Of a stretch of DNA of 64,000 nt, positions 37,120 through 46,051 are shown in pieces. How positions within the stretch are numbered: the stretch's first letter is position 1; every line of letters begins with the position of its first letter. The position numbers were made by a program, and so were the translations under genes. The DNA is from Sulfitobacter sp. M39 (lineage in GTDB: Bacteria > Pseudomonadota > Alphaproteobacteria > Rhodobacterales > Rhodobacteraceae): contig NZ_WMDZ01000001.1 of NCBI RefSeq assembly GCF_021735935.1, positions 806,001-870,000 of the forward strand. Reading direction: 5' to 3'. The notes beneath the pieces were generated by a model. That model did no database searches and was not told the origin of the DNA. It worked only from the letters and a program-made list of their open reading frames with translations.

Positions 37120-37148
37120 AAAAGGCCCCCGACTTCGGGGGCCTTTTT
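37120..37148. terminator. Bidirectional rho-independent terminator
   Basis: AAAAGGCCCCCGA pairs with TCGGGGGCCTTTT across a two-base CT loop, with A- and T-runs at the ends. It lies between convergent porin-like and leuA genes and can serve both. Confidence 0.93.
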
Positions 37149-37174
37149 GCGTTCAGGGGTAAAGAACGGGTGGG

Positions 37175-38746
37175 TTAACCCACCACGTCCTTATAGCTGA
37201 TCTCGCGCTTGTCGGTGCCGCCCTTCTCGCGGCGCACCAACAGACGGTTGAGCGCGTGGATATAGGCGCGGACCGATGCGACCACGGTGTCTGTATCCGC
37301 CGACTGACCGGTCACAATGCGGCCGTCTTCCTCAAGCCGGACAGAAACGGTGGCCTGCGCGTCGGTGCCTTCGGTCACGGCGTGCACCTGATACAATTGC
37401 AAGCGGGCCGTATGTTCAACCAGCGCCTTGATGCAGTTGAACGAGGCGTCCACAGGCCCGTCACCGGTTTGCGAGGTTGAGGTTTCCGCACCATCCACAG
37501 ACAGCGACATCTCTGCCTTCTGCGGGCCTTCGGTGCCGCAGACAACGGTCATGCTATTCAGCACAATGCGGTCGCTTTCAGGATCGGTGGCGGTGCGCAT
37601 CAGGGCGATGAGATCGTCGTCGTAGATCTCTTTCTTGCGGTCGGCCAGTTCCTTGAAACGGACAAACACGTCCTTGAGCTGGTTATCCCCCAATTCATAG
37701 CCGAGGTTTTCAAGCTTCGAGCGCAACGCCGCACGGCCCGAGTGTTTGCCCATCACGATGTTGGTCTCGGTCAGGCCCACGTCTTCGGGGCGCATGATCT
37801 CGAATGTTTCGGCGTTCTTCAGCATGCCGTCTTGGTGGATGCCGCTTTCGTGGGCAAAGGCGTTCTTGCCGACGATGGCCTTGTTGAACTGCACGGCGAA
37901 GCCCGAAACAGCGGCAACGCGGCGCGAGATATTCATGATCTTGGTGCTGTCGATCTTGGTCTGGAACGGCATGATGTCATTGCGCACTTTCAGCGCCATC
38001 ACGACCTCTTCCAACGCGGTGTTGCCCGCGCGTTCGCCCAAGCCGTTGATCGTACATTCGATCTGGCGCGCGCCCGCTTCGACGGCGGCAAGGCTGTTGG
38101 CGGTCGCCATGCCAAGGTCGTTGTGACAATGCGTGGCAAAGACGATCTCGTCCGCGCCGGGCACGTTTTCCAAGAGCTTGCGGATCAGATCGGCGCTTTC
38201 GCGGGGGGCGGTATAGCCGACGGTATCGGGGATGTTGATCGTGGTCGCCCCCGCCTTGATCGCGATTTCGACGGTGCGGTAGAGGTAATCAAGCTCGGTC
38301 CGCGTGGCGTCCATCGGCGACCATTGCACATTGTCGCAAAGGTTGCGCGCGTGGGTCACCGTTTCGTGGATGCGCTCGGCCATTTCGTCCATCGTGAGGT
38401 TCGGAATGGCGCGGTGCAGCGGCGAGGTGCCGATAAATGTGTGGATGCGGGGCTGGGCCGCGTGTTTGATCGCCTCAAAGCAACGATCAATGTCGCCGAA
38501 TTGTGCGCGGGCCAAGCCGCAGATGACCGAGTTCTTCGAAAGCTTCGCGATTTCGCTGACGGCGGCGAAATCCCCTTCGGAGGCGATGGGGAAGCCGGCT
38601 TCGATCACGTCGACGCCCATCTCGTCCAGCAGGCCCGCGATCTCGATCTTTTCGGCGTGGGTCATGGTGGCGCCGGGGGATTGTTCGCCATCGCGCAATG
38701 TCGTGTCGAAAATCAAGACGCGGTCTTGTTGTGTGGTATCTGTCAT
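37175..38746 (-). CDS. leuA: 2-Isopropylmalate synthase
   Basis: LeuA condenses acetyl-CoA with 2-oxoisovalerate, the first committed step of leucine synthesis. The 523 residues contain the catalytic FDTTLRDGEQSPGATM, the metal-site segment HCHNDLGMATANSLAAVEAG, GINGLGERAGN-type CTINGLGERAGNTALEEVVM and AFAHESGIHQDGMLKN, then the C-terminal regulatory domain that binds leucine for feedback inhibition. It is preceded by a leader peptide and alternative hairpins (38779-38912), so leucine attenuation is likely. Confidence 0.97.
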   Translation of the reverse strand: MTDTTQQDRVLIFDTTLRDGEQSPGATMTHAEKIEIAGLLDEMGVDVIEAGFPIASEGDFAAVSEIAKLSKNSVICGLARAQFGDIDRCFEAIKHAAQPRIHTFIGTSPLHRAIPNLTMDEMAERIHETVTHARNLCDNVQWSPMDATRTELDYLYRTVEIAIKAGATTINIPDTVGYTAPRESADLIRKLLENVPGADEIVFATHCHNDLGMATANSLAAVEAGARQIECTINGLGERAGNTALEEVVMALKVRNDIMPFQTKIDSTKIMNISRRVAAVSGFAVQFNKAIVGKNAFAHESGIHQDGMLKNAETFEIMRPEDVGLTETNIVMGKHSGRAALRSKLENLGYELGDNQLKDVFVRFKELADRKKEIYDDDLIALMRTATDPESDRIVLNSMTVVCGTEGPQKAEMSLSVDGAETSTSQTGDGPVDASFNCIKALVEHTARLQLYQVHAVTEGTDAQATVSVRLEEDGRIVTGQSADTDTVVASVRAYIHALNRLLVRREKGGTDKREISYKDVVG

Positions 38747-38778
38747 CGTTTGGGTTCTTTCATTCTGCTGTATAAATC

Positions 38779-38832
38779 CGTGGCGCGCGGCACTTCCCTC
38801 TGAGCGGGCGCGCCGGATGGCACGCTCAGAGG
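38779..38832 (-). promoter_or_regulatory. Leucine attenuator: alternative stem-loops before leuA
   Basis: On the minus strand CCTCTGAGCG (overlapping the leader stop codon) pairs with CGCTCAGAGG (38832-38823 with 38806-38797). GGCGCGC inside that loop can instead pair with GCGCGCC about 19 bases further on. The two stems exclude each other, as in amino-acid attenuators. No long T-run follows, so the terminator form is weak or acts differently. Confidence 0.6.
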
Positions 38833-38912
38833 CGGATTAGCAGCAGTAGGTTGGCACGCAGGAAAGTCGCGCAGCGGCGCGGCAGGATCGCAATATGATC
38901 GGCGTGTGTCAT
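38826..38912 (-). CDS. leuA leader peptide (28 residues, four consecutive leucines)
   Basis: A 28-codon ORF begins MTHADHIAIL and ends Asn-Leu-Leu-Leu-Leu-Ile-Arg-Leu-stop, with the run coded CTA CTG CTG CTA. It lies 79 bases before leuA, its stop codon falls inside the first hairpin arm, and a TATAAC-like -10 lies just upstream. This layout is that of a leucine attenuation leader: ribosome stalling at the Leu codons when leucyl-tRNA is scarce would change which hairpin forms. Confidence 0.75.
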   Translation of the reverse strand: MTHADHIAILPRRCATFLRANLLLLIRL

Positions 38913-39011
38913 GGCGACAAGTTATACCCGTGCATTCGCAAATGGGAAGGGTTTTTCTGCGCCCTTTTTTCGGCGCTTGAAGGGGGGCTGTTTTCCGCTA
39001 CTTCCCCTTGC

Positions 39012-39677
39012 ATGAAACAGGTTTTGATCATCGGGGCGTCGGGCGGTGTGGGTGCCGCCTTGGCCGCCGCTTACGAGGCGCGTGGCGATACGGTCACGCG
39101 GCTGTCACGGTCGGTCGATGGGTTCGACATCACGGACGAACGCAGCGTCGACACGCACTTGACCGCGCTGAACGGGCCGTTTGACGTGGTGCTGGTGGCC
39201 ACAGGCGCGCTCGAGATTGACGGTGCCGCACCGGAAAAGACCATCAAGTCCATCAGCCAAAAGGCGATGTTGGACCAATTCGCGTTGAACGCTGTGGGCC
39301 CTGCACTGGTGCTGCGCCACGCGGGCGACTTGCTGCGGCGGGACGCGCCTTGTGTCTTTGCCGTATTCTCTGCGCGGGTGGGGTCGATCGGCGACAACCG
39401 CATCGGCGGCTGGATCAGCTACCGCAGCGCCAAGGCGGCGGTGAACCAGATCGTGCACACCGCCGCGATCGAACTGACGCGCAGCCACAAGCGCAGTATC
39501 TGCGTCGCCCTGCACCCGGGCACGGTCAAGACCGCCTTTACCGCGAAATACCTTGCCCGCCATCCCGCTGTCGCACCGTCGGAGGCGGCGGAAAATCTGC
39601 GGGCTGTGATCGACGGGCTGACGCCTGCGGACACAGGGCAGTTCTTTGACTGGGCCGGAAAGCCGGTGCCATGGTAG
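39012..39677 (+). CDS. SDR family oxidoreductase (C-factor-like)
   Basis: This 221-residue short-chain dehydrogenase starts MKQVLIIGASGGVGAALAAA (nucleotide-binding GxxGGxG) and has the active-site YRSAK in WISYRSAKAAVNQIVHTAA, preceded by Ser in FSARVGSIGDN. Upstream in-frame starts (to 38895) run into the leuA leader and were rejected. Its end overlaps phrB by seven bases, so the two are probably coupled. Substrate unknown. Confidence 0.88.
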   Translation: MKQVLIIGASGGVGAALAAAYEARGDTVTRLSRSVDGFDITDERSVDTHLTALNGPFDVVLVATGALEIDGAAPEKTIKSISQKAMLDQFALNAVGPALVLRHAGDLLRRDAPCVFAVFSARVGSIGDNRIGGWISYRSAKAAVNQIVHTAAIELTRSHKRSICVALHPGTVKTAFTAKYLARHPAVAPSEAAENLRAVIDGLTPADTGQFFDWAGKPVPW

Positions 39678-41200
39678 GGCGCTTGGTGCTGGTTCTGGGC
39701 GACCAGCTGACAGAAACGCTCAGCGCCTTGGCGCAGGCGGATAAGGCGCGCGATACGGTCGTGATGGCCGAGGTCGCGGACGAGGCGGCCTATGTCCAGC
39801 ATCACCCCAAGAAAATCGCCCTGATCTTTGCCGCGATGCGCAAGTTTGCCCATGCGTTGGAACAGGATGGCTGGACGATCGCCTATACGCAACTGGACGA
39901 TACGGATAACGCGGGCTCTATCGTGGGGGAATTGCTGCGCCGGGCTGCGCAGACGGGGGCCAGCGAGGTGCTGGCGACAGAGCCGGGGGAATGGCGCTTG
40001 ATCGACAAGCTGAAATACGCCCCGCTGAAGGTGCACCTGCTGCCCGACGACCGCTTTCTTGCCACTCATGCCGAATTCGAGGCATGGGCCGAAGGCCGTA
40101 AGGCGCTGCGGATGGAGTATTTCTACCGCGAGATGCGCCGCAAGACCGGCCTGCTGATGGAAGGGGACCAACCCGCTGGCGGCAAGTGGAACTTCGACCA
40201 TGACAACCGTAAGGCGGCACCCGAGGATGTCACCGTAGATGGCCCCCTGCGGTTCGACCCCGATGCCACGACGCGCGAGGTGCTGGAGCTGGTTCAAGCG
40301 CGCTTCGGCGATAATTTCGGCGCGCTAGAGCCTTTCTGGTTCGCCACCACCCGTGCCGAGGCGCTGCAAGCGCTCGACCATTTCATCGCGAACGCCCTGC
40401 CGCGGTTTGGCGACTATCAGGACGCGATGCTGAACGAGAATGAATTCCTGTATCACGCGATCCTGTCGCCCTACCTAAACATCGGGCTGCTGAACGTGAC
40501 CGAGATTTGCGAGGCCGCTGCCGACGCCTATGCCGCAGGTCATGCGCCGATCAACGCCGCCGAAGGGTTCATCCGGCAGATCATCGGCTGGCGCGAATAT
40601 GTGCGGGGCATCTATTTCCTTGAAGGGCCGGACTATACCGCCCGCAATATTCTGGGGCACGACCGCGACCTGCCGTGGTTCTACTGGGGTGGCGAAACGC
40701 GGATGAACTGTGTGGCCAAGGCCGTGGGGCAGACCAGAACCCAAGCCTATGCGCATCATATCCAACGGTTGATGGTGACGGGCAACTTTGCCCTGTTGGC
40801 CGGGATTGATCCGGCGCAGGTGCATGAGTGGTATCTGGCGGTCTATGCCGATGCCTTTGAGTGGGTAGAGGCCCCCAATACCATCGGCATGAGCCAATTC
40901 GCCGACGGCGGCGTTATCGCGTCCAAGCCCTATGTCTCGTCCGGGGCCTATATCAACCGCATGTCGGATCACTGCAAAAGCTGCCACTATTCAGTCAGCG
41001 CCAAGACGGGTGACAAAGCCTGCCCGTTCAACCTGCTCTACTGGCACTTTCTGGACCGCCATCGCGACCGGTTCTCGAACAATCCGCGTATGGGTAATAT
41101 GTACCGCACGTGGGACCGGATGGACGCCGACAAACGCAGAGCGGTTCTGGCCGAAGGCGATGCTTTGCTCGCCCGCCTGGACGCGGGAGAGGTGATCTAG
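39671..41200 (+). CDS. Fe-S bacterial cryptochrome / (6-4) photolyase (PhrB type)
   Basis: This 509-residue flavoprotein belongs to the iron-sulfur bacterial cryptochromes and photolyases, of which Agrobacterium PhrB repairs (6-4) photoproducts. It begins LVLVLGDQLTETLSAL. All four 4Fe-4S cysteines are present: one in RMNCVAKAVG, then CKSC and, after 12 residues, the Cys of ACPFNLLYW. The paired His of the active site is in YAHHIQRLM, and the flavin region includes FIRQIIGWREYVRGIY. It overlaps the SDR gene. Repair versus light-sensing roles cannot be separated from sequence. Confidence 0.92.
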   Translation: MVGRLVLVLGDQLTETLSALAQADKARDTVVMAEVADEAAYVQHHPKKIALIFAAMRKFAHALEQDGWTIAYTQLDDTDNAGSIVGELLRRAAQTGASEVLATEPGEWRLIDKLKYAPLKVHLLPDDRFLATHAEFEAWAEGRKALRMEYFYREMRRKTGLLMEGDQPAGGKWNFDHDNRKAAPEDVTVDGPLRFDPDATTREVLELVQARFGDNFGALEPFWFATTRAEALQALDHFIANALPRFGDYQDAMLNENEFLYHAILSPYLNIGLLNVTEICEAAADAYAAGHAPINAAEGFIRQIIGWREYVRGIYFLEGPDYTARNILGHDRDLPWFYWGGETRMNCVAKAVGQTRTQAYAHHIQRLMVTGNFALLAGIDPAQVHEWYLAVYADAFEWVEAPNTIGMSQFADGGVIASKPYVSSGAYINRMSDHCKSCHYSVSAKTGDKACPFNLLYWHFLDRHRDRFSNNPRMGNMYRTWDRMDADKRRAVLAEGDALLARLDAGEVI

Positions 41201-42720
41201 CCGTCGTTGCTCTCGGCCTCGTCCGTGCTGTCGGCGGGTGCCTCTGACGGAGTTTCGGCCTCTGACGGAGTCTCATCCGTGGCGTCGGGCGTGGGCACCG
41301 CCTGTGCATCCTCGGCTGGGGCAGCGCCCGCTTCTTGCAGCGCGCCGTTGACCCACTGGCCCGAGACTTCCTCGCCTGTTTTATAGCGCATTGTGCCCTG
41401 ACCCTGACGTTTACCGCCCTCGAACGCGCCTTCGTAGATGTCGCCGTTGGGGTAGGTGGCGGTGCCGGTGCCTTCGATCTCTCCGCCGGACCACTGGCCG
41501 TCATAGGTGAACCCATCGGGCATAGTGATCTTGCCGGTGCCGTCGCGCAGTCCGTCGACAAAGCCGCCGGTATAGACTGTGCCATCGGGATAGGTCGCCG
41601 TGCCCATGCCGTTGCGCTGGCCGTCTTTCCAGCTGCCGTCGTACCTATAGCCGTCGGCATAGGTCATCACGCCCTGACCGTCGTTGCGCGCGTTCTTGAA
41701 CCCGCCTTCATAGACGATGCCGTTGGGGTAGGTCGCGCGGCCTTCGCCTTCGATCACGCCCGCGACCCATGACCCTTCGTAGGTTGATCCGTCGGGATAG
41801 GTGATCTTGCCCTCCCCATCGGCCAGATCATCGCGGAAACTTCCCTCGTAGACAGAGCCGTCAGGGTAGGTCACCTTGCCTGTGCCTTCGATCTGCCCCG
41901 CGACCCATGATCCGGTGTAGACATAGCCATCTGTGCCGGTGAACGTGCCCTGACCCTCGCGGCGGTCGTCCTCGAAGCCGCCCTCGTAAGTGTCGCCATT
42001 GGCATAGGTCACCTTGCCGGTGCCCTGGCGCTGACCGGCGACCAGATCGCCTTCATAGACATCGCCATTGGGCTGGGTCAGCGTTCCGGTGCCGTCGATC
42101 TGCCCGTCTTTCCACTGGCCGGTATAGGTCAGCCCGTCGGGCATGGTCAGCGTGCCCGTGCCATTGCGTTCGCCATCGGCGATGTCACCGTCATAGAGCG
42201 CGCCATCGGGATAGGTGATCTTGCCTACGCCCTGCTTGACGCCATCGACCCAGTCGCCCTGATACTCGTACCCGCCGGGGGATTGCATGACGCCTTTGCC
42301 GTGGTGGTTGGCATTGCGGAACGACCCTTCGTAGCGCACCCCATTGGCATAAAGCGCGATGCCCTGACCGGTGATCGCACCGGCCTCCCATTCGCCCTCG
42401 TAGGTGCCGCCATCGGCAAAGGTGATCTTGCCGAAACCGTCCGGTTTGCCCTTTTCAAAGTTGCCCTCGTAGACAGACCCGTTGGGGAAACGCGCGACGC
42501 CTTTGCCCTTGATCTCTCCGTCCACCCAAGAGCCTTCGTATTCATAGCCGTTGGGCAGCGTATAGGTGCCGGTCCCGTGCTGTACGCCATCCTTGAACGT
42601 CCCCTCATAGACGCCGCCATCGTCGTACTGCTTGCTTTGAACCTCGCCGTCCTGCGCAAGCGCGGTAAAGGGCAGCAGCCCAAGGCAAAGGATCAGGGGG
42701 GTCAGGGTCAATTTCGTCAT
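41197..42720 (-). CDS. Secreted MORN-repeat protein (18 repeats)
   Basis: This 507-residue exported protein has a signal peptide (MTKLTLTPLILCLGLLPFTALA) followed by 18 full MORN repeats and one partial, each about 23 residues with the pattern YEGxW/F..G...G.G....PDG. The C-terminus is a 50-residue Glu/Asp/Pro/Ser-rich tail without repeats (AEDAQAVPTPDATDETPSEA and on). I chose the ATG at 42718-42720; an upstream ATG at 42750 has no signal-peptide logic. MORN repeats form an elongated beta-sheet and bind lipid or protein partners in eukaryotes; bacterial roles are mostly unknown. It converges with phrB (four-base overlap of ends). Confidence 0.93.
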   Translation of the reverse strand: MTKLTLTPLILCLGLLPFTALAQDGEVQSKQYDDGGVYEGTFKDGVQHGTGTYTLPNGYEYEGSWVDGEIKGKGVARFPNGSVYEGNFEKGKPDGFGKITFADGGTYEGEWEAGAITGQGIALYANGVRYEGSFRNANHHGKGVMQSPGGYEYQGDWVDGVKQGVGKITYPDGALYDGDIADGERNGTGTLTMPDGLTYTGQWKDGQIDGTGTLTQPNGDVYEGDLVAGQRQGTGKVTYANGDTYEGGFEDDRREGQGTFTGTDGYVYTGSWVAGQIEGTGKVTYPDGSVYEGSFRDDLADGEGKITYPDGSTYEGSWVAGVIEGEGRATYPNGIVYEGGFKNARNDGQGVMTYADGYRYDGSWKDGQRNGMGTATYPDGTVYTGGFVDGLRDGTGKITMPDGFTYDGQWSGGEIEGTGTATYPNGDIYEGAFEGGKRQGQGTMRYKTGEEVSGQWVNGALQEAGAAPAEDAQAVPTPDATDETPSEAETPSEAPADSTDEAESNDG

Positions 42721-42893
42721 ACAGCAACTTTCAAAAGAGAGTGCGGCCAAGAGCGGCGGGCGAGTTTGTTAACGCTTAGCCTATTCAATGGCCTGCAAGG
42801 GGGCAATCGTCTTTTGCCCGGCGGTGCGCCTTGGCCTTTCACTTGGCGCGTGATCTGCTACATCACTTGCGTAGATTATCGAAGGACTGCCTT

Positions 42894-44552
42894 ATGACAT
42901 CGCGTTTTCGCATCACGCTTGGCCAGTTGAACCCCACCGTCGGGGATCTGGCCGGAAACGCAGACCTCGCGCGGGAGGCCTGGGCGCAGGGCAAAGAGGC
43001 AGGCGCCGATCTGGTTGCTTTGCCCGAAATGTTCCTGGCCGGGTATAATGCGCAAGATCTGGTGATGAAGCAGGCGTTCCAGCTGGATGTGATGACCCAC
43101 CTCGAAGCGCTGGCGGCTGATTGTGCCGACGGGCCCGCGCTGGCCATCGGTGCGCCCTGGGTCGAAGGGGCCAAGCTCTATAATGCGTACCTGATCCTTA
43201 GGAACGGCAAGATCGCCAGCCGTGTCTTCAAGCACAACCTGCCGAACGAGACCGTGTTCGACGAGGTGCGCATTTTCGACAGCGCGCCTTTGGGTGGGCC
43301 CTATGCCGTTGGCGATACCCGCATCGGCAGCCCGATCTGCGAAGACGCATGGCACCCCGATGTGGCCGAAACGCTGGCCGAAACCGGGGCGGAGTTCCTG
43401 CTGGTGCCCAACGGGTCGCCCTATTATCGCGGCAAATTCGAGACGCGGTTGAACCATATGGTCGCCCGCGTGGTCGAGACTGAACTGCCGCTGATCTACC
43501 TCAATATGGTGGGCGGTCAGGATGATCAGGTCTTTGACGGGGCGAGCTTTGCGCTGAACCCCGGCGGCAAGCTGGCGTTCCAGATGCCCGCCTTTGACGC
43601 GCAGATCGCGCATGTCGATCTTGAACAGACCCCCGAAGGCTGGCGCGTGGTCGAGGGCGAGATGGCGCATATGCCGTCGGACCTTGAGCAGGATTACCGC
43701 GTCATGGTGCAGGGCTTGCGCGACTACATGGGCAAGACCGGGTTCAAGAAAGTGCTGCTGGGTCTGTCGGGCGGGATCGATTCGGCGATTGTGGCGACGA
43801 TTGCTGTGGATGCGCTTGGCGCTGACAATGTGCGCTGCGTGATGCTGCCGTCCGAATATACGTCCCAAGCCTCGCTGGACGATGCTGAGGCCGTCGCCAA
43901 GGCGCTTGGCTGCCGCTATGACTATGTGCCGATTGCGCAGGGCCGTGCCGCGATCACCGACACGCTGGCCCCGCTGTTTGACGGCACCAAGCCAGACCTG
44001 ACCGAGGAAAACATCCAGTCACGCCTGCGCGGTTTGCTCTTGATGGCGGTCAGCAACAAGTTTGGCGAGATGCTTTTGACCACGGGCAACAAGTCAGAGG
44101 TGGCGGTGGGCTATGCCACGATCTATGGCGACATGGCGGGGGGCTATAACCCCATCAAGGATATGTACAAAACCCGCGTTTTCGACAGCTGCCGCTGGCG
44201 CAACGAGAACCACCGCGACTGGATGAAGGGCCCAGAGGGAGAGGTGATCGCGCCGCGCATCATCGACAAGCCGCCCTCGGCCGAGCTGCGCGAGGATCAG
44301 AAGGACAGCGACAGCCTGCCCGACTATCCCGATCTGGACGCGATGCTGACGATCCTTGTCGACGACGACGGGTCCATCGCCGATTGCGTGGCAGCGGGCT
44401 TTGACCGCGAGGTTGCCAAAAAGGTCGAACACCTGCTCTATATCAGTGAATACAAACGGTTCCAGTCCGCCCCCGGTCCGCGTTTGACCAAGGGCGCGTT
44501 CTGGTTGGACCGCCGCTATCCCATCGTGAACCGCTGGCGCGACCCTAGTTGA
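42894..44552 (+). CDS. nadE: Glutamine-dependent NAD+ synthetase
   Basis: NadE converts nicotinic acid adenine dinucleotide to NAD+, using glutamine nitrogen. The 552 residues hold an N-terminal nitrilase-type glutaminase domain (LPEMFLAGYN, FKHNLPNETVFDE, SPICEDAWHPD, giving the Glu-Lys-Cys triad) and a C-terminal synthetase domain with the P-loop GLSGGIDSAIVATIA and LLTTGNKSEVAVGYATIYGD. The start at 42894 follows GAAGGA; an ATG at 42831 lacks homology. It is divergent from the MORN gene. Confidence 0.97.
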   Translation: MTSRFRITLGQLNPTVGDLAGNADLAREAWAQGKEAGADLVALPEMFLAGYNAQDLVMKQAFQLDVMTHLEALAADCADGPALAIGAPWVEGAKLYNAYLILRNGKIASRVFKHNLPNETVFDEVRIFDSAPLGGPYAVGDTRIGSPICEDAWHPDVAETLAETGAEFLLVPNGSPYYRGKFETRLNHMVARVVETELPLIYLNMVGGQDDQVFDGASFALNPGGKLAFQMPAFDAQIAHVDLEQTPEGWRVVEGEMAHMPSDLEQDYRVMVQGLRDYMGKTGFKKVLLGLSGGIDSAIVATIAVDALGADNVRCVMLPSEYTSQASLDDAEAVAKALGCRYDYVPIAQGRAAITDTLAPLFDGTKPDLTEENIQSRLRGLLLMAVSNKFGEMLLTTGNKSEVAVGYATIYGDMAGGYNPIKDMYKTRVFDSCRWRNENHRDWMKGPEGEVIAPRIIDKPPSAELREDQKDSDSLPDYPDLDAMLTILVDDDGSIADCVAAGFDREVAKKVEHLLYISEYKRFQSAPGPRLTKGAFWLDRRYPIVNRWRDPS

Positions 44553-44629
44553 TCGCCCAGGCGACGCTGCACGTTATCTAGACAATGACGCCGCGCTGTG
44601 ACAAGCCAGCGGCCAATCAGGAGAACCCA

Positions 44630-45955
44630 ATGACCATCACCCGCTTCGCCCCGTCCCCGACCGGCTATATCCACGTAGGCAACCTGCGCACGGCGCTGAT
44701 GAACTATCTGATCGCCCGCAAGAACGGCGGAGAGTTCATCCTGCGGATCGACGACACCGATCCGGTGCGCAGCAAGGAAGAATACGTTGACGGTCTGAAA
44801 GAAGACCTGACATGGCTCGGCCTGCATTGGGATCGCGTTGAACGCCAGTCCGAGCGGTTGGACAAATACCACGCTGCCGCGGACGAGCTGCGCAAGATCG
44901 GGCGGTTCTATGAAGCGTGGGAAACGCCGACCGAACTGGACCTCAAGCGCAAGAAACAGCTGAACATGGGCAAGCCGCCGGTCTATGACCGCGCTGCGCT
45001 GAACCTGTCGGATGCGGAAAAAGCCAAGCTGCGCGACGAACGCGGCCCCGGTGTGTGGCGTTTCAAACTGGATCAGGAACGGATTGAGTGGAAAGACGGT
45101 ATCCTGGGCGATATCTCGATCGATGCGGCATCGGTGTCCGACCCTGTGTTGATCCGCGGCGACGGGCAGATTTTGTACACGCTGGCGTCTGTGGTCGATG
45201 ATACCGAGATGGGCGTGACCAATGTCGTGCGTGGCTCTGACCACGTGACCAACACGGCGACGCAAATCCAGATCATGCAGGCGCTTGGCGGCACTGTGCC
45301 GAGCTTTGCGCACCATTCGCTGCTCACTGGCCCGCAGGGCGAGGCGCTGTCGAAACGTCTGGGCGTGCTGGCGCTGCGCGACCTGCGTGAGCGCGGTGTG
45401 CATCCTTTTGCGCTGCTGTCGACAATGGCGCGCCTGGGCTCTTCGGACCCGATTGAACTGCGCACCGATATGGAGAGCCTGATCGACGGCTTCGACATCG
45501 AACGCTTTGGCTCAGCGCCGACCAAATTCGACGTCGAGGACCTGTTCCCCATGACCGGCCGCTATCTGCAGACCCTCCCGCTTGAGGCCGTCGCAAGCGA
45601 CATCGCCGCCCTCGGTGTGCCCGAGGACAAGGCCGCGCTGTTCTGGCAGGTCACCCGCGAAAACATCACCACGCTGCACGATCTGAAAGGCTGGTGGCAG
45701 ATGTTCAGCGAAGGCGCAGAGCCGGTGATCGCGGACGAGGATAAAGAATTCGTCGCCGAAGCATTGGCGCTTCTGCCCGAGGGCGAATTTGACGAAACCA
45801 CCTGGGGCACATGGACGGCCGCCGTGAAAGAACAGACCGGCCGCAAGGGCAAGGGGCTGTTCATGCCGCTGCGTCTGGCGCTGACTGGCAAACCCCACGG
45901 CCCCGACATGGGCGCGGTGCTGCCATTGCTGCAAGTCGTGAAGGCACGCGGGTGA
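44630..45955 (+). CDS. gltX: Glutamate--tRNA ligase
   Basis: This class I aminoacyl-tRNA synthetase has 441 residues, the shorter of two GluRS types usual in alphaproteobacteria. The HIGH-like motif is in APSPTGYIHVGNLRTALMNY and the KMSKS-like motif is LSKR in GEALSKRLGVLALRDL. It also has LRIDDTDPVRSKEEYVDGL and VVRGSDHVTNTATQIQIMQA. The start MTITRF (44630) follows AGGAGAA. As there may be a second GluRS elsewhere, which tRNAs it charges is open. Confidence 0.95.
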   Translation: MTITRFAPSPTGYIHVGNLRTALMNYLIARKNGGEFILRIDDTDPVRSKEEYVDGLKEDLTWLGLHWDRVERQSERLDKYHAAADELRKIGRFYEAWETPTELDLKRKKQLNMGKPPVYDRAALNLSDAEKAKLRDERGPGVWRFKLDQERIEWKDGILGDISIDAASVSDPVLIRGDGQILYTLASVVDDTEMGVTNVVRGSDHVTNTATQIQIMQALGGTVPSFAHHSLLTGPQGEALSKRLGVLALRDLRERGVHPFALLSTMARLGSSDPIELRTDMESLIDGFDIERFGSAPTKFDVEDLFPMTGRYLQTLPLEAVASDIAALGVPEDKAALFWQVTRENITTLHDLKGWWQMFSEGAEPVIADEDKEFVAEALALLPEGEFDETTWGTWTAAVKEQTGRKGKGLFMPLRLALTGKPHGPDMGAVLPLLQVVKARG

Positions 45956-45998
45956 AACGGGCCGGGTTCACGGGCGCAAGTTCGGGAGCCTTCGGCGA

Positions 45999-46020
45999 GA
46001 GTTTATCTGGCAAAATGAAG
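45999..46020 (+). repeat. Dispersed repeat element, copy D
   Basis: GAGTTTA, TCT, GGCAAAATGAAG, preceded by GCCTTCGGCGA exactly as in copy C. It lies between gltX and the MATE gene. Confidence 0.85.
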
Positions 46021-46051
46021 CCGCTGTCGGCTGACATAGGGCGCGTCTATC

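Noticed and set aside
41197..42720. Regular 69-base periodicity resembling an array
   Set aside because: The repeats are diverged, contiguous and coding (MORN units); there are no spacers as in CRISPR.
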